Part shown: positions 14,234-19,164 of the stretch, in pieces | How positions within the stretch are numbered: the stretch's first letter is position 1 | Layout of the letters: each line of letters opens with the position of its first letter | Origin: Granulicella sp. | GTDB taxonomy: Bacteria > Acidobacteriota > Terriglobia > Terriglobales > Acidobacteriaceae | NCBI GenBank assembly: GCA_003133205.1 | Contig: PKWK01000373.1 | Coordinates: forward strand, 1 to 19,164 | Reading direction: 5' to 3' | DNA: 19,164 nt | Position numbers and translations under genes: made by a program | Notes under the pieces: model-generated | What the model was told of the DNA's origin: nothing | Databases searched by the model: none | Seen by the model: the letters and a program-made list of their open reading frames with translations, nothing else

Positions 14234-15010
14234 ATGACCAAACCCCGCATCGCCATTCCGGTTCCCACCAGCACCGACTTCGAGTACAACCACCGGTCAT
14301 GGAACCAGTACGCCGTCGCGGTCGAGCGCAGCGGGGGTGAACCCGTCGCGGTGCCGCTGGGCGAGCCTCCCGCGACTACCGCAAAGCTCATCGCGAACTG
14401 CCAGGGAGTTCTCCTGCCGGGCAGCGGCGCCGACGTCAATCCCCAGAAGTATGGCCAGGAGCCCGTCGAAGAGTGCGCGCCAGCCGACCTCGCGCGCGAG
14501 AACGTCGACGAACTGCTCCTCCAGGACGCCCACAACATGGGCAAACCCATCTTCGCCATCTGCTTCGGAACCCAGATGCTGAACGTCTGGCGCGGCGGAA
14601 CCCTGCTGCAGGATCTCGCCCCGATGCCCGTAAACCACAAGGCCGGCCGCACCGTCGCCGTCGCCCACACCGCTGCCGTAGCGCCAGACTCGCTGCTCGG
14701 CCAGGTCGCGGCCGTCGAGCAGGTCCCCATGCGCGACGGCTTTCTCCGCCTGCCCGTGAACTCCAGCCATCATCAGGCCATCGGCATTCCCGGCGACGGC
14801 CTGCGCGTCTCCGCCCGCAGTCCCGAGGACGGCGTCGTCGAGGCCGTCGAAGGCACGCCCGAAGGCGTCGGTGGCCGCTTCGTGCTCGGCGTCCAGTGGC
14901 ATCCCGAACGCACCTTCGAAGAGAGCGCCGCCTCCCGCGCCCTCTTCGCCCGATTCATCGCCGAAGCCGCCGCCTGGTCCCCGCGCCCAGCCTCGACCTC
15001 CGCCGCTTAG
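14234..15010 (+). CDS. class I glutamine amidotransferase-like hydrolase (PuuD / peptidase C26 family)
   Basis: The 258-residue protein resembles gamma-glutamyl-gamma-aminobutyrate hydrolases. Opening PRIAIPVPTST and the central LPGSGADVNPQKYG match the family. The nucleophile is Cys110 in AICFGTQMLNV (AICRGxQ is more usual), and the His-Glu pair is His223/Glu225 in GVQWHPE. A further family segment is NSSHHQAI. It hydrolyses gamma-glutamyl amide bonds in relatives; the true substrate is unknown. No other polyamine-degradation gene is nearby, so a Puu pathway role is not supported. ATG 14234 lies 29 bases after plsC with no Shine-Dalgarno, only pyrimidine-rich sequence. It is probably part of the folC-plsC transcript. 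Confidence 0.88.
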   Translation: MTKPRIAIPVPTSTDFEYNHRSWNQYAVAVERSGGEPVAVPLGEPPATTAKLIANCQGVLLPGSGADVNPQKYGQEPVEECAPADLARENVDELLLQDAHNMGKPIFAICFGTQMLNVWRGGTLLQDLAPMPVNHKAGRTVAVAHTAAVAPDSLLGQVAAVEQVPMRDGFLRLPVNSSHHQAIGIPGDGLRVSARSPEDGVVEAVEGTPEGVGGRFVLGVQWHPERTFEESAASRALFARFIAEAAAWSPRPASTSAA

Positions 15011-15020
15011 GCATAATGGC

Positions 15021-15057
15021 TTGTCATTCTTGAGCGAAGCGAAGACCCCGCATTTTG
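15021..15057. repeat. R4 repeat copy between the amidotransferase gene and rsmG
   Basis: TTGTCATTCTTGAGCGAAGC followed by GAAGACCCCGCATTTTG. It shares ends and core with the copy inside folC, which carries 13 extra bases. It fills most of the gap before rsmG. Confidence 0.6.
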
Positions 15058-15074
15058 TTCTGCCTTAGAGGCCC

Positions 15075-15692
15075 GTGTTGACTCCCGAAGCGATCGCCGG
15101 CCTGCTCCAGCCCTACATGCCTGTCCCTGCTGCAGCGGCGGACTCGCCTCGCATCTACGCGCAACTATCGATTTATCTTGAACTTATCCTGAAGTGGAAC
15201 GCGCGCACCAACCTCACGGCCATCCGAACCCCTGAGGAGATTGTCCGCCGCCACTTCGGCGAGAGCCTGTTCGCCGGCGCTCATCTCGGCCCCTGCCGGA
15301 CGCTGCTCGACTTCGGCTCCGGCGCCGGCTTTCCCGGCGTGCCCATCCAGTTGTTGCGGCCGGACGTCCAGGTCACGCTGGCTGAATCCCGCAACAAGAA
15401 GGCGTCTTTCCTGCGCGAGGTCGTTCGCACGCTTGGCCTTCCCACGGAGGTCTGGGCCGGCCGAGTTGAGGCAATGCCCGCGACACGGCACTTTGACGTG
15501 GTCACTCTGCGGGCGGTCGACGACATGGACGCAGCGGTTCGCGAGGCCGCCCTCCGCGTCAGCGACCGACTCCTGATCCTAGCCACATCCCAGTCCGCCT
15601 ACCCCGGCCTCGCCGAGCACTTCCGCATGGCTGAAGCTATCCCGCTGCCCGAATCAACCGATGGCGTCCTCCTGATCGCGCATCGGAGCTAG
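15075..15692 (+). CDS. rsmG: 16S rRNA (guanine-N7)-methyltransferase RsmG (GidB)
   Basis: The 205-residue protein methylates G527 (E. coli numbering) of 16S rRNA. Its SAM-binding motif is [18 protein letters not shown] with Asp79 and the GSGAG loop at 81-85. Family segments [29 protein letters not shown] and [14 protein letters not shown] are also visible, and the length is normal. The start is GTG at 15075 (a TTG follows directly at 15078), with AGAGG just upstream. rsmG next to parA-parB is a common arrangement near chromosomal origins and is kept here, with parS sites directly after its stop codon. Confidence 0.95.
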   Translation: MLTPEAIAGLLQPYMPVPAAAADSPRIYAQLSIYLELILKWNARTNLTAIRTPEEIVRRHFGESLFAGAHLGPCRTLLDFGSGAGFPGVPIQLLRPDVQVTLAESRNKKASFLREVVRTLGLPTEVWAGRVEAMPATRHFDVVTLRAVDDMDAAVREAALRVSDRLLILATSQSAYPGLAEHFRMAEAIPLPESTDGVLLIAHRS

Positions 15693-15705
15693 CGGCGTTC
15701 CCGAA

Positions 15706-15721
15706 TGTTCCACGTGGAACA
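15706..15721. promoter_or_regulatory. parS: parS site 1 (ParB-binding centromere)
   Basis: TGTTCCACGTGGAACA is a perfect 16-bp palindrome and matches the bacterial chromosomal parS consensus TGTTNCACGTGAAACA except for one symmetric G for A. It lies 14 bases after rsmG and close to parA-parB, where parS sites are expected. Confidence 0.9.
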
Positions 15722-15723
15722 AT

Positions 15724-15754
15724 CCTCGAACCTCGAACCCAGTACCTCGAACCT
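15724..15754. repeat. R3 microrepeat copy between the two parS sites
   Basis: CCTCGAACCTCGAACCC followed by AGTACCTCGAACC fills nearly all the sequence between the two parS palindromes. It shares GAACCYAGTACCT with the copy at 18745. Confidence 0.65.
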
Positions 15755-15780
15755 GGCGATGTTCCACGTGGAACATCGCC
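15755..15780. promoter_or_regulatory. parS: parS site 2, within a 26-bp perfect palindrome
   Basis: The 16-mer TGTTCCACGTGGAACA recurs at 15760-15775 and is extended by GGCGA and TCGCC, making all 26 bases palindromic. The two sites are 54 bases apart centre to centre. Confidence 0.9.
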
Positions 15781-15807
15781 CTCTTTTTGTCGCCCAGCAC
15801 ACAGAAG

Positions 15808-15879
15808 TTTTCCACACGACTACCACGAAATCCCCTCTCGATTCGCCGCTATTCACAATTGTCCACAGTTTTCTCCACA
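15808..15879 (+). other. cluster of four DnaA-box-like 9-mers; candidate oriC segment
   Basis: Four same-orientation 9-mers each match TTATNCACA at 8 of 9 positions: TTTTCCACA (15808-15816), CTATTCACA (15849-15857), TTGTCCACA (15859-15867) and TTCTCCACA (15871-15879). They lie in the 260-base gap between rsmG and parA, right after the two parS sites. The + strand G/C bias turns over near here. No long AT-rich unwinding element is obvious, so this may be the origin or a DnaA-binding region near it. Confidence 0.55.
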
Positions 15880-15952
15880 GGACGGCGGCCTTCTGCACAC
15901 CCCCCGCCATTGCCAGCACCGCCCTCCGCCCGATAGGCTTCTCCCATACATC

Positions 15953-16846
<894 letters not shown>

Positions 16847-16905
16847 TCCGCAACAACGATTCCCGCGAGCGCACCGCGCCGCAACCGCAGAAAGAGGCAA
16901 CACCC

Positions 16906-17814
16906 ATGGAAGCAATCGCAACTCATACCGACCCGAAGCGCCGGCCCGCGCTGGGCAAAGGCATCGAATCGCTCCTCGGACCGCGCCCGCAGGCGGCTGC
17001 TCACGCACACGAACCGACCGGCAAGCCGCTCGAGATTGCGCTCGACCGCATCGAGCGCAATCCCAACCAGACGCGCACCGCCTTCGACGAGGTCAAACTG
17101 GCCGAGCTGGCGCAGTCGATCACGGCAACCGGCGTCGTCCAGCCAGTCGTCGTGCGCGAACTGCCTGGCGGCCGCTACCAGCTCATCATGGGCGAGCGGC
17201 GCTGGCGCGCGTCCCAGGCGGCGGGCAAGGCGACCATTCCGGCGATCGTGCGCCAGGTCTCCGACGAGCAGGCGATGGAGATGACCATCGTCGAGAACCT
17301 GCAGCGCGAGGATCTGAACCCGATGGAGCAGGCGCGCGCGTTCGAGCGCCTGAGCCGCGAGTTCAAGCTGACCCAGGAGCAGATGGCGCAGCGCACCGGA
17401 AAGGACCGCGCAAGCGTCGGTAACTACCTTCGTTTGTTGAAGTTACCGATTGGTATCCAGGGGCTCGTGGAACAGGGCCATCTGACTTTTGGCCACGCCC
17501 GCGCGCTGCTTGCGCTCGAATCCGCGCAACAGATGATCGACACTACCAACCGGATCTCGGCGCTCGCGATGTCGGTCCGCCAGACCGAGACGTACATCCA
17601 GGGCCTCATCAACCCCGAGTCGAAGCCCAAGCCGAAGGTCGCCGTCGCGCCGCCGCCGCAGGACCCGAACGTGCACGAGGCGCAGGATAGGTTGCAGCGC
17701 CGCCTCGGCCTGAAGGTCCATATCGAGGACAAGAAGGGCAGAGGCCGCGTGATTATCGAGTACACCGGAGTGGACGACTTCGACGCGATTCTGGCGGCGC
17801 TGGGCGAGCAATAG
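16906..17814 (+). CDS. parB: chromosome-partitioning protein ParB (Spo0J), CTP-dependent clamp
   Basis: The roughly 302-residue protein binds parS and slides along DNA as a CTP-driven clamp. The N-terminal PKRRPALGKGIESLLG is the ParA-stimulating type peptide. The CTP-binding GERRWRA motif starts at residue 96 and ENLQREDLNP is at 130-139. The helix-turn-helix region follows (LTQEQMAQRTGKDRASVGNYLRLLKLP), then a C-terminal dimerisation part (DRLQRRLGLKVHIEDKKGRGRVIIEY). I chose ATG 16906 because AAAGAGG lies 8 bases upstream and the ALGKG peptide is then near the N-terminus, as is usual. A GTG at 16843 overlapping the parA stop would add 21 residues and remains possible. It is cotranscribed with parA. 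Confidence 0.95.
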   Translation: MEAIATHTDPKRRPALGKGIESLLGPRPQAAAHAHEPTGKPLEIALDRIERNPNQTRTAFDEVKLAELAQSITATGVVQPVVVRELPGGRYQLIMGERRWRASQAAGKATIPAIVRQVSDEQAMEMTIVENLQREDLNPMEQARAFERLSREFKLTQEQMAQRTGKDRASVGNYLRLLKLPIGIQGLVEQGHLTFGHARALLALESAQQMIDTTNRISALAMSVRQTETYIQGLINPESKPKPKVAVAPPPQDPNVHEAQDRLQRRLGLKVHIEDKKGRGRVIIEYTGVDDFDAILAALGEQ

Positions 17815-17843
17815 TTTTGTAATTATTGTAGTTACATATTTGA

Positions 17844-17868
17844 CTCTCCGATGCGGAGAGCCGGTTTT
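17844..17868 (+). terminator. probable terminator after parB
   Basis: CTCTCCG, loop ATG, CGGAGAG, followed by CCGGTTTT: a 7-bp perfect stem with a short T-run, 30 bases after the parB stop. The T-run is short and separated by three or four bases, so termination may be weak. The preceding TGTAATTA...TAGTTACA (17818-17836) is another small inverted repeat. Confidence 0.5.
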
Positions 17869-17881
17869 CGAGACGAACATA

Positions 17882-17943
17882 CCCCAGGGACTAAAGCCCA
17901 TTCATCTCCGAGGCGCGATAGAGGGCCAAGGCTGAAGCCTTGG
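17882..17943. repeat. R2 palindromes between parB and the second ICMT-like gene
   Basis: CCCCAGGGACTAAAGCCC and CCAAGGCTGAAGCCTTGG (17926-17943, palindromic) resemble the GGCTTTAGCC-type elements elsewhere. Confidence 0.5.
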
Positions 17944-18003
17944 CTTACCTAGAAGCAAGGGCTTCGCCACGCAATCTAAAGCCTGCAACTGACACTTTCC
18001 TAT

Positions 18004-18756
18004 ATGAATGCTACTGCGCTTGGATTTCGGTTTCGCTTCTGGATATTTTTGGTGGTCTGCACGCTGGGGTTTACGGCGCCGTGGGATCTTGCGCTGCATT
18101 TGGATGGCAGCGGGCCGAACTCGCATGTGTGGGGACAGCTTGCCGTGTTGATGTCGCGTGGTGGCGCGCTCAGCATCAGCGCTGCTTTCAATCTCGTGCT
18201 GGTGGTGGGGATCGTGTGTGCGGTGGCGGGCGCGTGGATGCGGACTTGGGGCTCGACATACCTTGGCGTCGATGTGATGAGCGACGCGAAGATGCGCGCG
18301 GATGAGGTGGTCGCCGATGGGCCGTACGCTCATCTGCGCAACCCGCTTTACGTCGGCGCATGGTTGAACACGATAGCGCTGGCGCTGCTGATGCCGGCGA
18401 GTGGCGCGATCTTCACGCTGGTCTTAATGGTCGCGTTCCAGGTCCACACCATCCTGCGCGAGGAGGCGTTCCTGCGCGCGAAGTTAGGCGAGCCCTACGT
18501 GGCGTACTGTGCGCAGGTGCCGCGGTTCCTGCCTAAACCCAGGTCTCAGAAACGAGACCTGGGGCACCCGATTGTGGGGTCGGGCACGCGGCCGCGGTGG
18601 GGGCAGGCCGCGGTGGCAGAGATTTTTATGTGGGGAGTGGCGGTTACCTTCGCCGCGCTGGGCTGGCGGTATGATGCCCATCTGCTGATTCAGGGTGTGC
18701 TGGTGTCGCTGGGGGCGTCGCTGGTGGTGAAGGGGATGGCGAAGCCTCGAACCTAG
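18004..18756 (+). CDS. second ICMT/PEMT-like membrane methyltransferase, with palindrome-encoded insertion
   Basis: The 250-residue protein has several membrane segments. It carries the ICMT-like signature GPYAHLRNPLYVGAWLNT followed by EEAFLRAKLGEPYVAYCAQVPRFLP, where relatives bind S-adenosylmethionine. The substrate is unknown. After the usual family end (VPRFLPK) the frame passes through an R1 palindrome (RSQKRDLGHP) and continues with two hydrophobic segments (AEIFMWGVAVTFAALGW, LLIQGVLVSLGASLVVKG). The C-terminal part may therefore be native, with the repeat inserted in a loop. The + strand is strongly G-rich here, unlike genes left of rsmG. The start ATG 18004 follows TTTCCTAT with no Shine-Dalgarno. 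An R3 copy overlaps its stop. Confidence 0.8.
   Translation: MNATALGFRFRFWIFLVVCTLGFTAPWDLALHLDGSGPNSHVWGQLAVLMSRGGALSISAAFNLVLVVGIVCAVAGAWMRTWGSTYLGVDVMSDAKMRADEVVADGPYAHLRNPLYVGAWLNTIALALLMPASGAIFTLVLMVAFQVHTILREEAFLRAKLGEPYVAYCAQVPRFLPKPRSQKRDLGHPIVGSGTRPRWGQAAVAEIFMWGVAVTFAALGWRYDAHLLIQGVLVSLGASLVVKGMAKPRT
18537..18569. repeat. R1-type palindrome inside the second ICMT-like gene
   Basis: CCCAGGTCTC and GAGACCTGGG form a perfect 10-bp stem around AGAAAC, followed by GCACCC; read in reverse it begins GGGTGCCCCA like the folC copy. It is translated in-frame. Confidence 0.65.
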
Positions 18757-18765
18757 TACCTGAAC
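18745..18765. repeat. R3 microrepeat copy at the end of the second ICMT-like gene
   Basis: CCTCGAACCTAGTACCTGAAC overlaps the stop codon of the methyltransferase gene; it provides the last residues and the TAG stop. Confidence 0.55.
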
Positions 18766-18837
18766 GTAAAAGCAGCCTCACCGTTTCTGCAGTGACATCG
18801 TGCGTCACTCCACAGTTTGCGGTGAGGTCGCTTTTAC
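18766..18837. terminator. 72-base hairpin between convergent genes, probable bidirectional terminator
   Basis: GTAAAAGCAGCCTCACCG (18766-18783) pairs with CGGTGAGGTCGCTTTTAC (18820-18837), interrupted only by a 2x2 internal loop (AG/TC). An inner AGTGAC/GTCACT stem is nested within. The AAAA and TTTT at the outer ends give a T-run on either strand, as expected for a terminator serving both the plus-strand methyltransferase and the minus-strand HU gene. Confidence 0.65.
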
Positions 18838-18912
18838 TTGCCTAGGCAGACCGCCAGACAAGTCCTGGCCCGGCCTGCGTCCGGGGAGGGCAGCACCTTC
18901 ATCACAGAGTGC

Positions 18913-18973
18913 GGCGGGGAGAGATCCGCACCGGCTCTCGAACCACGAGCCGCGCATTCTCTCCCTCACCGCC
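18913..18973. other. nested GC-rich hairpin downstream of the HU gene
   Basis: GGCGGGGAGAGA (18913-18924) pairs with TCTCTCCC...CCGCC (18958-18973) around a bulge, and CGGCTC/GAGCCG forms an inner stem. It lies directly after the HU stop in the HU transcript sense and could stabilise the 3' end or be part of a small RNA. No known RNA family was recognised. Confidence 0.4.
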
Positions 18974-18988
18974 GTCTCTGGAAGTTGC

Positions 18989-19164
18989 TTACTTCTTTGG
19001 CGGAGCGATCGTGTCCTTGGCCACCTTGGCGACGCGGAACTTGACCACGGTCTTGGCCTTGATCTTGATCGGCTCACCGGTCTGGGGGTTGCGACCCATG
19101 CGGGCCTTGCGTTCTGCCTTAACCAGCTTGCCGATGCCGGGGATGGTGAACTCGCCGTTCTTCT
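18989..19164 (-). CDS. HU-family DNA-binding protein, C-terminal part (N-terminus outside window)
   Basis: The minus-strand frame is open at the right edge and ends with TAA at 18989-18991. The 57 visible residues include the HU beta-arm signature: GEFTIPGIGKLVKAERKARM, then GRNPQTGEPIKIKAKTVVKF, and a short lysine-rich tail ending APPKK. HU/IHF proteins bend DNA as dimers in the nucleoid. IPGIGKL replaces the usual LxGFGxF, seen in some HU-like relatives. The N-terminal helices are outside the window. The gene is convergent with the second methyltransferase, with the 72-base hairpin between them. HU as opposed to IHF cannot be fixed from this part. Confidence 0.92.
   Translation of the reverse strand, partial: KNGEFTIPGIGKLVKAERKARMGRNPQTGEPIKIKAKTVVKFRVAKVAKDTIAPPKK

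Noticed and set aside
14234..15010. Polyamine (Puu) degradation pathway
   Set aside because: Only the PuuD-like hydrolase is present; none of PuuA, PuuB or PuuC is nearby, and the family is broad.
2880..15760. GAACCTCGAACC units as a CRISPR array
   Set aside because: Units are short, tandem without spacers, scattered at distant loci, and no cas gene is present.

Overview
The window is high-GC bacterial chromosome. The gene content, the weak or absent Shine-Dalgarno sequences and above all several families of short interspersed repeats (some read in-frame through housekeeping genes) suggest an Acidobacteriota member, probably of the Terriglobia/Acidobacteriales type. That placement is inference, since no rRNA gene is present.

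Layout. (1) 1-4560, plus strand: the distal part of a tightly packed operon for a membrane complex related to hydrogenase-4 and complex I (hyfC C-terminus, hyfE, hyfF, hyfG, hyfI). The large subunit lacks all four cysteines that bind the [NiFe] centre, while the small subunit keeps its Fe-S cysteines. The operon therefore looks like an energy-converting-hydrogenase-related (Ehr) complex of unknown substrate, not a hydrogenase. (2) 4721-7648, minus strand: an SRPBCC/START-like protein, threonyl-tRNA synthetase with an unusual insertion in its TGS domain, and a 46-residue membrane peptide. (3) 8041-9279: an isoprenylcysteine-methyltransferase-like membrane enzyme (plus) and a small membrane protein of unknown function (minus) in a locally lower-GC patch. 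(4) 9420-11506, minus strand: a marR-clcA-type operon, with a perfect 25-bp palindrome abutting the marR start codon. (5) 11884-15692, plus strand: folC, plsC, a class-I glutamine amidotransferase (PuuD-like) and rsmG. (6) 15693-17814: two 16-bp parS sites, a cluster of four DnaA-box-like 9-mers, then parA and parB. (7) 18004-19164: a second ICMT-like methyltransferase and, convergent with it, the C-terminal part of an HU-family protein that runs off the window.

The + strand is C-rich from the hyf genes to folC whichever strand the genes lie on (sampled lines in minus-strand thrS and clc included). It is near balance across rsmG-parA-parB and G-rich beyond. Together with parS, the DnaA-like boxes and the rsmG-parA-parB order, this makes 15.7-16.9 kb a good candidate for the replication-origin region.

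At least four short repeat families recur: R1 (TGCCCCAT...TGGGGT palindromes), R2 (GGCTTTAGCC-type palindromes), R3 (GAACCTCGAACC microrepeats) and R4 (TTGTCATTCT...CCCCGCATTTTG). R1, R3 and R4 copies lie inside the reading frames of hyfG, thrS, folC (two copies), plsC and the second methyltransferase gene, at positions where proteins tolerate extra loops. Strongest leads: the cysteine-less hydrogenase-like complex, the probable origin/parS region, and the repeats that have become coding.
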